The notes under the pieces: model-generated
Told to the model about the DNA's origin: nothing
The model's database searches: none
Seen by the model: only the letters and a program-made list of their open reading frames with translations
Translations under genes and position numbers: made by a program
Shown: positions 47,770 to 56,587 of the stretch, piece by piece
Layout of the letters: every line of letters starts with the position of its first letter
How positions within the stretch are numbered: position 1 is the first letter of the stretch
NCBI RefSeq assembly: GCF_014196495.1
Contig: NZ_JACIDT010000012.1
Location: 1-64,000 of the forward strand
DNA length: 64,000 nt
Direction of reading: 5' to 3'
DNA from: Sphingobium jiangsuense
Lineage (GTDB): Bacteria; Pseudomonadota; Alphaproteobacteria; Sphingomonadales; Sphingomonadaceae

Positions 47770-49182
47770 ATGGCTGAAACTTATGATGTCATCGTTCTGG
47801 GTTCGGGTCCGGGCGGCTATGTCGCCGCGATCCGGTCGGCCCAGCTGGGTCTGAAAACCGCGATCGTGGAGCGGGAAAATCTGGGCGGCATCTGCCTCAA
47901 CTGGGGCTGCATCCCGACCAAAGCGCTGCTGCGTTCGGCCGAGATTTTCCATTACATGAACCATGCGAAGGATTATGGCCTCGCCGCCGAGAAGATCACC
48001 GCCGATCTCGACGCGGTGGTGAAGCGCTCGCGCGGGGTGGCGAAGCAGCTCAATCAGGGCGTCACGCACCTGATGAAGAAGAACAAGATCACCGTCCATA
48101 TGGGCGAGGGCAAGCTGGTCGCGAAAGGCAAGCTCGCCGTCACCAAAGACGGCAAGACCGAAGAGCTGAGCGCGAAGCACATCATCGTCGCGACCGGCGC
48201 GCGGGCCCGCGACCTGCCTTTCGCGCCCGCGGACGGCAAGCGCATCTGGACCTATCGCCATGCGATGACGCCGCCGGAAATGCCGAAGAAGCTGCTGGTC
48301 ATCGGCTCCGGCGCGATCGGCATCGAGTTCGCCAGCTTCTACAACGACATGGGCGCCGAGGTGACGGTCGTCGAGATGATGGACCGGATCGTGCCGGTCG
48401 AGGATGCGGACGTTTCCGCCTTCCTCGAAAAGGCGCTGGCGAAGCAGGGCATGAAGATCATGACCGGCGCGGGCGTCGAGAGCTTGAAGGCGAGCGCGAC
48501 CGGCGTGTCGGCCAGCATCAAGGGCAAGGACGGCAAGGTCGTCAACGGCGAGTACAGCCATTGCATCGTCGCCATCGGCATCGCGCCCAACAGCGAGAAT
48601 ATCGGGCTGGAGGCGCTGGGCGTCGAGCAGGTGAAGGGCCATATCAAGACCGATGGTCTGTGCCGCACCAATGTCGAGGGGCTGTGGGCGATCGGCGACA
48701 TCACCGCGCCGCCGTGGCTCGCGCACAAGGCCAGCCATGAGGGCGTGATCGCCGCGGAGGCCATCGCGCAGGCGCTGGGCAACAAGGATGTGCATCCGCA
48801 TGAAATGGATGTGCGCAATATTCCCGGCTGCACCTATTGCCACCCGCAGATCGCCTCTGTCGGCCTGACCGAGGCCAAGGCGAAGGAAGCGGGCTATAGC
48901 GTCAAGGTCGGCACCTTCCCGTTCATCGGCAACGGCAAGGCGATCGCGCTGGGCGAGGCGGAGGGCTTCGTCAAGACGGTGTTCGACGCCAAGACCGGCG
49001 AACTGTTGGGCGCGCATATGGTCGGCGCCGAGGTGACGGAGATGATCCAGGGCTATGTCGTCGGCAAGACGCTCGAAACCACCGAGGTCGAACTGATGCA
49101 GACGGTGTTCCCGCACCCGACCATCTCCGAGGCGATGCACGAAAGCGTGCTCGCCGCCTATGGCCGGGCGCTGCATATCTGA
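47770..49182 (+). CDS. lpdA: Dihydrolipoyl dehydrogenase (E3)
   Basis: This 470-residue flavoprotein reoxidises dihydrolipoyl groups with NAD. The FAD motif is VIVLGSGPGGYVAA, the redox disulfide is Cys42/Cys47 in GGICLNWGCIPTKA, the NAD fold is VIGSGAIGIEFASFY near 179, and the C-terminal His-Glu pair is in FPHPTISEAMHES. ATG 47770 was chosen; TTG 47764 is in frame but less likely. It closes the pdhC cluster and has a terminator behind it. Confidence 0.95.
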   Translation: MAETYDVIVLGSGPGGYVAAIRSAQLGLKTAIVERENLGGICLNWGCIPTKALLRSAEIFHYMNHAKDYGLAAEKITADLDAVVKRSRGVAKQLNQGVTHLMKKNKITVHMGEGKLVAKGKLAVTKDGKTEELSAKHIIVATGARARDLPFAPADGKRIWTYRHAMTPPEMPKKLLVIGSGAIGIEFASFYNDMGAEVTVVEMMDRIVPVEDADVSAFLEKALAKQGMKIMTGAGVESLKASATGVSASIKGKDGKVVNGEYSHCIVAIGIAPNSENIGLEALGVEQVKGHIKTDGLCRTNVEGLWAIGDITAPPWLAHKASHEGVIAAEAIAQALGNKDVHPHEMDVRNIPGCTYCHPQIASVGLTEAKAKEAGYSVKVGTFPFIGNGKAIALGEAEGFVKTVFDAKTGELLGAHMVGAEVTEMIQGYVVGKTLETTEVELMQTVFPHPTISEAMHESVLAAYGRALHI

Positions 49183-49195
49183 TATCGCTACGAGA

Positions 49196-49227
49196 GGCGG
49201 GCTTTTGCGGAAAGGCCCGCCGGGTTT
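49196..49227 (+). terminator. Rho-independent terminator of lpdA
   Basis: GGCGGGC (49196-49202) pairs with GCCCGCC (49215-49221), followed by GGGTTTTG, 14 bases after the lpdA stop. Confidence 0.6.
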
Positions 49228-49342
49228 TGCAGAGGCTGGCTCTGGCGGACGGCGCCGGGGCTGGCCTTTTTTGATGGTGCTTGTCCCTTACAAACATAGG
49301 CATTGAAACCGGGGCGTTGGCATGGCGTGAGAGGCAGGGCTG

Positions 49343-49478
49343 AAGCAAATAAGTTCACGCAGAGACGCAGAGAGGGGGAGGACGAGCCGCAGGCTCTTTG
49401 CGCCTATTTCGCCTCGGCTGGCATGAAAGAATGCTTCGCGATTATTCTCTCCGCGTCTCCGCGTGGTTATATTTGCTT
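49343..49478. mobile_element. MITE-like element with 32-bp imperfect terminal inverted repeats
   Basis: The left end 49343-49374 (AAGCAAATA, CACGC, GAGACGC, GAGAG blocks) matches the complement of the right end 49447-49478 at 26 of 32 positions. The interior is about 70 bp without coding potential. It could be mobilised by a transposase elsewhere; none is in the window and no target-site duplication was established. Confidence 0.6.
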
Positions 49479-49634
49479 GGCTGGCGAGCTCTTGGTCGAA
49501 AGCAGCCGTTCACCCCAAGCCTGTTTGCAAAGGATATAATCGCTCTTTTTGCAGGGCCTTTTTGTGCAGCTTGTCCCAGCGATGGGGCGCTTGCGTGCAA
49601 TCGCGATTGGCGACCGCTATCCTCGCTTTTCTTC

Positions 49635-49715
49635 CGTCATGCCAGCGCAGGCTGGCATCGTTCTCGCGAGTGTGGAGCCAGGCATCCTGAGATGCCAGCC
49701 TGCGCTGGCATGACG
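49635..49715. repeat. Twin REP-like hairpin, copy 4
   Basis: Two hairpins, CCGTCATGCCAGCGCAGGCT-GGCATC and CCTGAGATGCCAGCCTGCGC-TGGCATGACG, face each other across a spacer (GTTCTCGCGAGTGTGGAGCC) that differs from copies 2 and 3. Confidence 0.8.
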
Positions 49716-49795
49716 AGAACGGGACGATGCAATGGCATGCCTTCATCGGCCCGTCATCTTGGCGCCGCGAAATAGAATGGTCATTTCACGCATAG

Positions 49796-49830
49796 AAAAA
49801 GGGATGGGGAGCCGAGGCCGCCCATCCCTT
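49796..49830 (-). terminator. Rho-independent terminator of the small lipoprotein gene
   Basis: On the minus strand AAGGGATGGG pairs with CCCATCCCTT and is followed by TTTC, 28 bases after the stop codon. Confidence 0.75.
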
Positions 49831-49857
49831 CTCAAATCTTCGCGCTGAAGGCGAAAA

Positions 49858-50064
49858 TTACTGCGCGTTGGTCGCGTTCGCGGCGTTCTCGACGACGTTC
49901 GCGGCGTTCTCGACGACGTTCGCGGCGTTCTCAACGGCATTCGCGGCGTTGTCGACAACGTTTTCGACGGCAGCGGCGTTGTTGGCTTCTGCAGCAGGCT
50001 TCTCACCGCAAGCGGCCAGAGCCAGCAGGCCAGCCGAAGCGAAAACAACAGCGATCTTCTTCAT
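49858..50064 (-). CDS. Small lipoprotein with heptapeptide repeats (ENAANVV)
   Basis: This 68-residue protein has a lipoprotein signal: MKK, a hydrophobic core, and a lipobox with Cys19 (LALAAC). The mature part is almost entirely tandem NAANVVE-like units with a 7-residue period, matching a 21-nt tandem repeat in the DNA. Such Ala/Asn repeats predict an amphipathic helix or coiled structure at the membrane. ATG 50064 has GGGAG about ten bases upstream. It has its own terminator, and a perfect 17-bp palindrome lies 36 bp upstream. Small lipoproteins of this look (entericidin-like in size) occur widely; the function is unknown. Confidence 0.8.
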   Translation of the reverse strand: MKKIAVVFASAGLLALAACGEKPAAEANNAAAVENVVDNAANAVENAANVVENAANVVENAANATNAQ

Positions 50065-50099
50065 CTTGTTAGGCTCCCAATAGCATGTCTCACGCATCA

Positions 50100-50116
50100 A
50101 ACTTCTTTAAGAAGTT
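50100..50116. promoter_or_regulatory. Perfect 17-bp palindrome upstream of the small lipoprotein gene
   Basis: AACTTCTT and AAGAAGTT flank a single T. It lies 36-52 bp upstream of the lipoprotein start codon and is AT-rich. It is likely an operator for a dimeric regulator, though a short hairpin is also possible. Confidence 0.5.
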
Positions 50117-50231
50117 GTGTACGCGCGAGGGCTTCGAAATAACGGCTCAGTTCAACAAATCAACATATTTTTGGCACCGCAGGCCGAAGCGAGTCGGTCG
50201 GAGGTGAGTTGTCTACTACAACAGTTTGCAT

Positions 50232-51599
50232 TCAGTGCAAGATTTCTTTCGCATTTGCGGCGATGGAAAGCACGGCGGTCCAGGCCGCGACATTCTGCGC
50301 CAGCTGGGCCGGATCGATCTTGTCCAGAGTGTCGTCCGCGCTGTGGTGCAGGTCGAAATAGCGGGTGCCGTCCTGTTGCAGGTCGATGACGGAAATGCCT
50401 GCATTTACCAGAGGTTCGATGTCGGCGCCGCCCCTGGCGGGCAGGGCGCTGCTGACGATGCCGAGGTCCGCGAGCGCGCTCGCGATCCTGTCCCTGACCG
50501 GGCGGGCGGCGGCGGGCAGGCGGTAATGGGCGCGCCACACCCGGTCGGCGCCGAAGTCGGATTCCATCACCAGCACATGCTTTTCATGGCCATGGGCGGC
50601 GAAATAGGCCTGTCCGCCATAGGCGCCCACTTCCTCGGCACCGGCCCATAAAATCCGAATCGTCCGGCGCGGCCGTCCCGCGTCCATGATTCGCTTCGCC
50701 GCCGCCGCGACGATGGCGATGCCCGCCGCATCGTCTATGGCGCCGGTGCCGAGGTCCCAGCTGTCCAGATGCCCGGCGACCAGGATGATCCCCGCGCCGG
50801 GGTCGCTGCCCGGCACCTCGGCGATGACGTTGCCCGATTCCTGCTCGCCGGGGAAGCGTGGCGTCAGCAGCAGGCGGAGCCGCACCGGCCTGCCGCGCTT
50901 GAGCATCCGTTCCAGATTCTCCGCGTCGGGAATGGAAAGCGCCGCCGCCGGAATGGGCGCCACGCCCGGCTCGAAACGGGTGGAGCCGGTGTGCGGCAGG
51001 CGGTGGCTGTCGGTGCCGATCGAGCGGATGACGATGCCGGCGGCGCCCTTCGCGGCCGCGATCGACGGGCCGATTCGGCGAACCTGCCCATAGGGGGCAT
51101 AGCCCGACCCGTCCTGACTGGCCTTCATCGCATGGCTGACGAAGGCGATCTTGCCCTTGAGGCTTCCCTGCGGCGCGGCCTCCAGATCGGCGAGGGTGCG
51201 GAAATAGGCTATCTCGGCTTTCAGCCCGTCGGGTCCGGTCGAGCCGCTGTTGCCCAGCGCGGTGACGGCCAGCGGCTGGTCGAACGGGACGACGACGCGG
51301 GCTTCCTCCCGCCCGCGCTCCCATGAGGGCATCCGGTAGGTTTCGATGCGGACATTGGCAAAGCCCAGCGACCGGAGCTTCGCCACCGCCCAGTCGCGCG
51401 CCTGCGCTTCCTTCGGCGTGGCGGCGAGGCGGGGGCCGATCTCGGTCGTCAGCCCCTCGACGATGTCCCATGCGATCTCGTCCTTCAGCGCCGCGTCGCG
51501 CAGCGCGGCCGCATCCGGCGCGGCGAGCAACGCGGACGGGCAGAGGAAGGCGGCGGCAAGGGCGAGCGCGGTGGAACGGAAGAAGGTCGGTTTCTGCAT
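50232..51599 (-). CDS. M28-family zinc aminopeptidase, secreted
   Basis: This 455-residue protein has a cleavable signal peptide (about 1-24, ending in ALLA-AP). A PA domain (about 130-200) precedes the M28 peptidase domain with zinc ligands HLDSWDLGTGAIDDAAG near 268, the catalytic Glu in AGAEEVGAYGG, ESDFGAD, and His in DLHHSADDTLDKI. It resembles glutamate carboxypeptidase-like/aminopeptidase Q-type enzymes and should act in the periplasm on small peptides. ATG 51599 was chosen over the frame to 51635 because the signal peptide starts there. It is divergent from ettA. Confidence 0.92.
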   Translation of the reverse strand: MQKPTFFRSTALALAAAFLCPSALLAAPDAAALRDAALKDEIAWDIVEGLTTEIGPRLAATPKEAQARDWAVAKLRSLGFANVRIETYRMPSWERGREEARVVVPFDQPLAVTALGNSGSTGPDGLKAEIAYFRTLADLEAAPQGSLKGKIAFVSHAMKASQDGSGYAPYGQVRRIGPSIAAAKGAAGIVIRSIGTDSHRLPHTGSTRFEPGVAPIPAAALSIPDAENLERMLKRGRPVRLRLLLTPRFPGEQESGNVIAEVPGSDPGAGIILVAGHLDSWDLGTGAIDDAAGIAIVAAAAKRIMDAGRPRRTIRILWAGAEEVGAYGGQAYFAAHGHEKHVLVMESDFGADRVWRAHYRLPAAARPVRDRIASALADLGIVSSALPARGGADIEPLVNAGISVIDLQQDGTRYFDLHHSADDTLDKIDPAQLAQNVAAWTAVLSIAANAKEILH

Positions 51600-51702
51600 G
51601 GATTGGGACGTAACCGGCATTTGGGGATTTGCCAATGCGCCGTCCGTCCGCTAACCGGGGCGCATAGTCTTCAAAGCCTGTTTTTTCGGAGCTCGATATC
51701 CC

Positions 51703-53382
51703 ATGGCCGCGCAATATGCCTATGTCATGAAGGGCATGACCAAGTCCTTCCCCGGCGCCCAGAAGCCGGTGCTCAACAACATCAACCTGCAATTCTACTT
51801 CGGCGCCAAGATCGGCATCGTCGGCCCCAACGGCGCGGGCAAATCCACGCTGATGAAGATCATGGCCGGCATCGACACCGATTTCACCGGAGAGGCCTGG
51901 CCGGGCGAGAACATCACGGTCGGCTATCTGCCGCAGGAGCCGGAGCTGGACCCGACCAAGACGGTGCTGGAAAATGTGAAGGACGGCGCGCGGGACATCG
52001 CGGACAAGCTCGATCGCTTCAACGAAATCTCGATGATCATGGCGGACCCGCCGGAAGACGTGGATTTCGACGCGCTGATGACCGAGATGGGCGAGTTGCA
52101 GGAGCAGATCGACGCGGTCGACGGCTGGACGCTCGACAACCAGCTCGAAATCGCGATGGAGGCGCTGCGCTGCCCGCCGTCCGACTGGCCGGTGGACAAG
52201 CTGTCGGGCGGCGAGAAGCGCCGCATCGCGCTGACCCGCCTGCTGATCCAGAAACCGTCGATCCTGCTGCTGGACGAACCGACCAACCATCTCGACGCCG
52301 AAAGCGTCGAGTGGCTGGAAAACCACCTGAAGGATTATCCGGGCGCGGTGCTGATGATCACCCACGACCGCTATTTCCTCGACAATGTGGTGGGCTGGAT
52401 CCTCGAACTCGATCGCGGCAAATATTTCCCCTATGAGGGCAATTACTCGACCTATCTGGAGAAGAAGGCCAAGCGCCTCGAACAGGAAGAGCGTGAGGAA
52501 TCCGGCCGCCAGAAGGCGATCAAAGAAGAGCTGGAGTGGATCCGGCAGGGGCCGAAGGGCCGCCAGACCAAATCGAAGGCGCGTATCGCCAAGTTCGACC
52601 AACTGGTCGCCGCGCAGGAAAACCGCAGCCCCGGCAAGGCGCAGATCGTCATTCAGGTGCCCGAGCGTCTGGGCGGCAAGGTCATCGAGGCGAAGAATAT
52701 CTCCAAGGCCTATGGCGACAAGCTGCTGTTCGAGGACCTGTCCTTCACCCTGCCGCCCGGCGGCATCGTCGGCGTGATCGGGCCGAACGGCGCGGGCAAA
52801 TCGACGCTGTTCAAGATTCTCACCGGCAAGGAACAACCGGACAGCGGCACGGTCGAGATCGGCAGCACGGTGCGTCTGGGCTATGTCGACCAGAGCCGCG
52901 ACCATCTCGACCCGTCGAAGAATGTCTGGGAAGAGATTTCCGACGGCCTCGATTATATGAAGGTCAACGGGTTCGACATGTCGACCCGCGCCTATGTCGG
53001 CGCGTTCAACTTCAAGGGGCAGGACCAGCAGAAGAATGTCGGCAAGCTGTCCGGCGGCGAGCGCAATCGCGTCCATATGGCGAAGATGCTCAAGACCGGC
53101 GGCAATGTGCTGTTGCTCGACGAACCGACCAACGACCTCGACGTCGAAACGCTGGGCGCGCTGGAAGAGGCGATCGAGAATTTCGCGGGTTGCGCCGTGG
53201 TCATCAGCCACGACCGCTTCTTCCTCGACCGTCTGGCGACGCACATCCTCGCCTTCGAGGGGAACAGCCATGTCGAATGGTTCGAGGGCAATTTCGAGGC
53301 CTATGAGGAGGACAAGCGCCGCCGCCTCGGCGATGCGGCGGACCGGCCGACCAGCCTTGCCTACAAGAAGCTGACCCGCTGA
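51703..53382 (+). CDS. ettA: Energy-dependent translational throttle protein EttA (ABC-F)
   Basis: This 559-residue ABC-F ATPase binds the ribosomal E site and gates translation according to ATP/ADP. Two ABC cassettes each have Walker A GPNGAGKST (near 43 and 360), signature LSGGEKRR/LSGGERNR and Walker B LLLDEPTN. The linker between them carries the EttA-type PtIM region (WIRQGPKGRQTKSKARI). No transmembrane segments. Confidence 0.95.
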   Translation: MAAQYAYVMKGMTKSFPGAQKPVLNNINLQFYFGAKIGIVGPNGAGKSTLMKIMAGIDTDFTGEAWPGENITVGYLPQEPELDPTKTVLENVKDGARDIADKLDRFNEISMIMADPPEDVDFDALMTEMGELQEQIDAVDGWTLDNQLEIAMEALRCPPSDWPVDKLSGGEKRRIALTRLLIQKPSILLLDEPTNHLDAESVEWLENHLKDYPGAVLMITHDRYFLDNVVGWILELDRGKYFPYEGNYSTYLEKKAKRLEQEEREESGRQKAIKEELEWIRQGPKGRQTKSKARIAKFDQLVAAQENRSPGKAQIVIQVPERLGGKVIEAKNISKAYGDKLLFEDLSFTLPPGGIVGVIGPNGAGKSTLFKILTGKEQPDSGTVEIGSTVRLGYVDQSRDHLDPSKNVWEEISDGLDYMKVNGFDMSTRAYVGAFNFKGQDQQKNVGKLSGGERNRVHMAKMLKTGGNVLLLDEPTNDLDVETLGALEEAIENFAGCAVVISHDRFFLDRLATHILAFEGNSHVEWFEGNFEAYEEDKRRRLGDAADRPTSLAYKKLTR

Positions 53383-53440
53383 CGGCACGGCCCCGCAGAG
53401 GGCGGCCGGACAAGTCTTGAGAGAGAGATGGCTGGGGCAT

Positions 53441-53467
53441 GGGGAGCGGCGATCGCTGCTCCCCTTT
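53441..53467 (+). terminator. Hairpin between ettA and the MetE-like gene
   Basis: GGGGAGC (53441-53447) pairs with GCTCCCC (53458-53464), followed by TTTCC. It can be the ettA terminator or an attenuator for the next gene. Confidence 0.4.
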
Positions 53468-53498
53468 CCACAGGACAAGCCAAGTCAGGATCATCGTT

Positions 53499-54617
53499 AT
53501 GACCAGTTTCACGCCGCCCTACAGGGCCGATCATGTCGGGTCGCTGCTGCGCCCCGCCGCCGTGACCAGGGCCCGCAAGCAGTTCTTCGAGGAGAAGTCG
53601 ATTTCCCGCGAGGAACTGACCGCCATCGAGGATGAGGCGATCATCGACGCGGTGAAGATGCAGGAGGAGGTCGGCCTCAGGGTCGTGACCGATGGCGAGA
53701 TCCGCCGGTCCTTCTGGCATTATGACTTCATCGGCGACCTGACCGGCTATGAATTGCAGCGGCGGCAGGAGGCGGGCGCGCAGTTCCACGGGACGACCAT
53801 CCCCTCGGTGTTCCCGACCATCGTCGGCAAGCTCGACTTTCCCGACGACCATCCGATGCTGGAGCATTTCCGCTTTCTGGCGAAGCACACCAATGTCACG
53901 CCGAAAATCTCCATTCCGGGGCCGAGCTGCTGCCATTTCCGTACGCTCCAGAAGGACGTGCTGGTGCCGGAGTACAAGGACCTCGACATATTGTTCGCGG
54001 ATCTGGCCGCCGCCTACAGGAAGGCGGTGCGGGCGTTCTACGACGCGGGCTGCCGCTATCTCCAGATGGACGACATCTTCTTCGCCTATCTTTGCGACCC
54101 CAAGCATCGCGCGCAGAAGGTGGAGGAGGGCGTCGATCCCGACTGGCTGATTTCCGCCTATGCGAAGATGATGCACGACGCGATCGCCGACCGGCCGGAC
54201 GACATGCTGATCGGCATGCACATGTGCCGGGGCAATTTCCGCAACCATTGGGCGGCCGAGGGCGCCTATGATCTGGTGGCGGACACCATCTTCAACGCGA
54301 CCGACGTCGACCTGTTCTTCATGGAATATGACACCGAGCGCGCCGGAGGCGTGGAGCCGCTGCGCTTCCTGAAGAAGGGCAAGCAGCGCATCTATCCGGG
54401 CTTCATCACCACCAAGTCGGCGGAACTGGAATCGATTGACGATCTGAAGCGCCAGATCGGGGAAGCGGCGAAATATGTCGATATCGACCAGCTCGGCATC
54501 GCGCCCCAATGCGGCTTCGCCTCGACCGAGGAAGGCAATGCGATCACGCCGGACGAGCAGAAGGCCAAGCTGGAACTGGTCGTTAAGACCGCCGAGGCGA
54601 TCTGGGGCGAAGCCTGA
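53499..54617 (+). CDS. MetE C-terminal-like, cobalamin-independent methionine synthase family protein
   Basis: This 372-residue TIM-barrel protein is homologous to the catalytic C-terminal half of MetE (COG0620). The start RADHVGSLLRP and the zinc ligands are seen: HMC in GMHMCRGN near 246, Glu in FMEYDTERAGG, and Cys in IAPQCGFAS near 335. The N-terminal MetE half is absent, so it probably uses a different methyl donor or partner than classical MetE. ATG 53499 has AGGA eight bases upstream. A terminator follows. Confidence 0.87.
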   Translation: MTSFTPPYRADHVGSLLRPAAVTRARKQFFEEKSISREELTAIEDEAIIDAVKMQEEVGLRVVTDGEIRRSFWHYDFIGDLTGYELQRRQEAGAQFHGTTIPSVFPTIVGKLDFPDDHPMLEHFRFLAKHTNVTPKISIPGPSCCHFRTLQKDVLVPEYKDLDILFADLAAAYRKAVRAFYDAGCRYLQMDDIFFAYLCDPKHRAQKVEEGVDPDWLISAYAKMMHDAIADRPDDMLIGMHMCRGNFRNHWAAEGAYDLVADTIFNATDVDLFFMEYDTERAGGVEPLRFLKKGKQRIYPGFITTKSAELESIDDLKRQIGEAAKYVDIDQLGIAPQCGFASTEEGNAITPDEQKAKLELVVKTAEAIWGEA

Positions 54618-54644
54618 GGCTCTTTGCCGTCGATTGAAGAAAAG

Positions 54645-54677
54645 CGCCGCGCCGTCGATGGACGGGCGGCGTTTTTT
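54645..54677 (+). terminator. Rho-independent terminator of the MetE-like gene
   Basis: CGCCGC with CGTC pairs with GACG and GCGGCG around GATG, followed by TTTTTT. Confidence 0.75.
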
Positions 54678-54745
54678 GCGATTATGGGCTTTGCAGACAG
54701 GTTTCGGGTGATGCCCGTTTTCGGCTAAAACCAGACATAGCCTCT

Positions 54746-54852
54746 ACCGTCCCCTGAACTTGCTTCAGGGTCCATTTCGCCGGATTGACCATCGGTCTGT
54801 GGGGCTTGGTCCCGCGCTCTCGAAAACGATTTCAGCCTGCGCTGGCATGACG
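54746..54852. repeat. Half palindrome of the GAACTTG family joined to a single REP arm
   Basis: 54746-54811 is the inverted counterpart of 45343-45391 (CTGAACTTGCTTCAGGGTCC, then ATTTCGCCGGATTGACCATC). At 54832-54852 follows one arm of the REP family (CAGCCTGCGCTGGCATGACG). The two families are adjacent here, as they are at 45177-45391. Confidence 0.7.
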
Positions 54853-54876
54853 GAAGGGAGAGCGGCGGGGCGCTAT

Positions 54877-55542
54877 TCACCACGGCAAGAACCCGCCGTC
54901 ATAATTCCAGAAATGCCCGGTCGTCGCCAGCGAGAGGCCGTCGATAACCTCCTTCAGCCCGCGCGCGCTTTCCTCCGGCGCCAGGTCGGCCGAAGGGCCG
55001 CCCATGTCGGTCCGTACCCAGCCGGGATGCAGCGCGGCGATCGCGATGCCGTCCGCTGCCAGATTGGTGGCAAGGCATTGCGCGACCTTGTTGACCGCCG
55101 CCTTCGACGCGCGATAGGCGACCATGTCCGGCTCCGTCGAGGCGAGCGAGCCCATGCGGCTGCTGACGATTGCGACTTTCGCATTCCCCGCCTGCCGCAG
55201 ATTGGGCAGCAGCGCCTGCGTTACGCGCAAGGGGCCGAGCGTGTTGATGTTGAGCGTGTCGAGAAAACCGGCGAAATCGGTGTCGCGCGCCGATTGCCGC
55301 TCCGGCCCGCTGACGCCCGCATTGTTGATGAGGATATCGACGTTGCGCCCGTTCAGCGACCCGGCAAAGGCCGCGACCGACGCGTCGTCGCCGACATCGA
55401 GCGCCAGCGCCTCGCCCGGCGCATCGGCCGCCGCTTCGGGCCTGCGAACCCCGATCACCACCTCATGCCCCGCATCCGCGTAGAGCCGCGCCAAATGCAG
55501 CCCGATGCCGCGATTGCCGCCCGTAATCACCACCGTCGCCAT
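54877..55542 (-). CDS. Short-chain dehydrogenase/reductase
   Basis: This 221-residue NAD(P)-dependent SDR has the nucleotide motif TGGNRGIG at 7-14, the NNAG motif near 86, and the catalytic Ser (VSSRMGSLAS) and YxxxK (YRASK) near 125-148. It resembles C-factor-like SDRs; the substrate is unknown. The start ATG 55542 is the natural beginning of the Rossmann fold. It is followed by repeats only, and lies 79 bp after purN on the same strand. Confidence 0.88.
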   Translation of the reverse strand: MATVVITGGNRGIGLHLARLYADAGHEVVIGVRRPEAAADAPGEALALDVGDDASVAAFAGSLNGRNVDILINNAGVSGPERQSARDTDFAGFLDTLNINTLGPLRVTQALLPNLRQAGNAKVAIVSSRMGSLASTEPDMVAYRASKAAVNKVAQCLATNLAADGIAIAALHPGWVRTDMGGPSADLAPEESARGLKEVIDGLSLATTGHFWNYDGGFLPW

Positions 55543-55621
55543 ATCTCTTCTCCATCCGGCTGCATCGATCCAGCCCGTCAGATAGGGTGCGCGGGCCGGG
55601 GGAGCAAGTCGCCGGGCGGTT

Positions 55622-56587
55622 TCAGAACTGGTCTGCGATATCCATCAGCCGGGTCAGCCGTTTGGGCGCCACCGCGCGCCAACTGCGTTCCAGCCATCCG
55701 CCCACATGCGCCCAGTCGGTGCCGGGCCGGTCGAGCCGCAGCGCGATCCAGCCCGCCGCGCCATAATAGGCCGGACGGTAATAGAGATCCGGCTGCTGCT
55801 CGATCAGCGCCGCCATCTCGTCGGGGCCGCTGGTCTTTACCAGCAGCGCGACGGCATCCTCGCCATGATGGCGCACCGAGACATAGGCGAAATATTTGCC
55901 GGATTTCTCGCCGCCCACGCGCCAGCCGGGCGAGCCGTGGGAGGGGCGAAAATCGACCTCCGGCAGCCTCGCGGCCAGCTCGCCGACCTGACCGACGATC
56001 CACTCCGGGTCGCGCTCGCGGCTCACATAATCGGCGAGCGTGCGGGAATAGAGCTGATGCTCGGCGATCAGCACGCGGGCGGCGAGGCTGTCGGCATCGT
56101 CGCCGGGCAAGATCGCGACCGGCGTCTGGCCGAGGACCGGGCCGTCGTCCAGCTCCGCCGTCACGATATGGACCGAGCAGCCGCCATGGCTGTCGCCCGC
56201 CTCGATCGCCCGCTCATGGGTGTGGAGGCCCTTATATCTGGGTAGCAGCGAGGGATGGATATTGAGCATCCGCCCGGCCCAGCCCTCGACGAATTCGGGC
56301 GAGAGCAGGCGCATATAGCCGGCGAGCGCGATATAATCCGCCCCGGCCTTGCGGATTTCCGCATCGATAATGCGGTCGAACTCGGCGCGCTTCATGCCCT
56401 TGTGGCTGTGCCCGAAGGTCGCGATGCCCTCGGCGGCGGCGAGCTTCAGCCCGGCGGCGTCGGGGTCGTTGGCGGCGACCAGCACGATTTCATAGGGGCA
56501 GCTTTCCGCCTTGGCCGCATAGAGCAGGGCGGCCATGTTGGAGCCGCGCCCGGAGATGAGGACGGCGACGCGTACCTTCTCAGGCAT
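55622..56587 (-). CDS. purN: Phosphoribosylglycinamide formyltransferase PurN fused to an MmcQ/YjbR domain
   Basis: This 321-residue protein is a fusion. Residues 1 to about 195 are PurN, which formylates GAR with 10-formyl-THF in purine synthesis: [13 protein letters not shown], the [14 protein letters not shown] active-site segment, [24 protein letters not shown], and the catalytic Asp in ELDDGPVL. Residues about 205-321 look like an MmcQ/YjbR (CyaY-like fold) protein: [42 protein letters not shown] and [20 protein letters not shown]. The start ATG overlaps the purM stop by 8 bp. Why the domain is attached is unknown. Confidence 0.9.
   Translation of the reverse strand: MPEKVRVAVLISGRGSNMAALLYAAKAESCPYEIVLVAANDPDAAGLKLAAAEGIATFGHSHKGMKRAEFDRIIDAEIRKAGADYIALAGYMRLLSPEFVEGWAGRMLNIHPSLLPRYKGLHTHERAIEAGDSHGGCSVHIVTAELDDGPVLGQTPVAILPGDDADSLAARVLIAEHQLYSRTLADYVSRERDPEWIVGQVGELAARLPEVDFRPSHGSPGWRVGGEKSGKYFAYVSVRHHGEDAVALLVKTSGPDEMAALIEQQPDLYYRPAYYGAAGWIALRLDRPGTDWAHVGGWLERSWRAVAPKRLTRLMDIADQF

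Larger units (their letters stand above)
49183..49857. other. 675-bp spacer without genes, rich in repeats
   Basis: It contains, in order, the lpdA terminator, a MITE-like element, a twin REP and the terminator of the small lipoprotein gene. Open frames of 60-125 codons occur on both strands across the repeats but have no ribosome sites or recognisable products. Confidence 0.7.

Noticed and set aside
49303..49775. Two plus-strand frames of 78 and 125 codons and one minus-strand frame
   Set aside because: They run across a MITE-like element and a REP pair and have no ribosome sites or protein features.
49864..49975. CRISPR-like array
   Set aside because: The 21-nt repeats are contiguous without spacers and encode a heptapeptide repeat in a lipoprotein; no cas genes are present.
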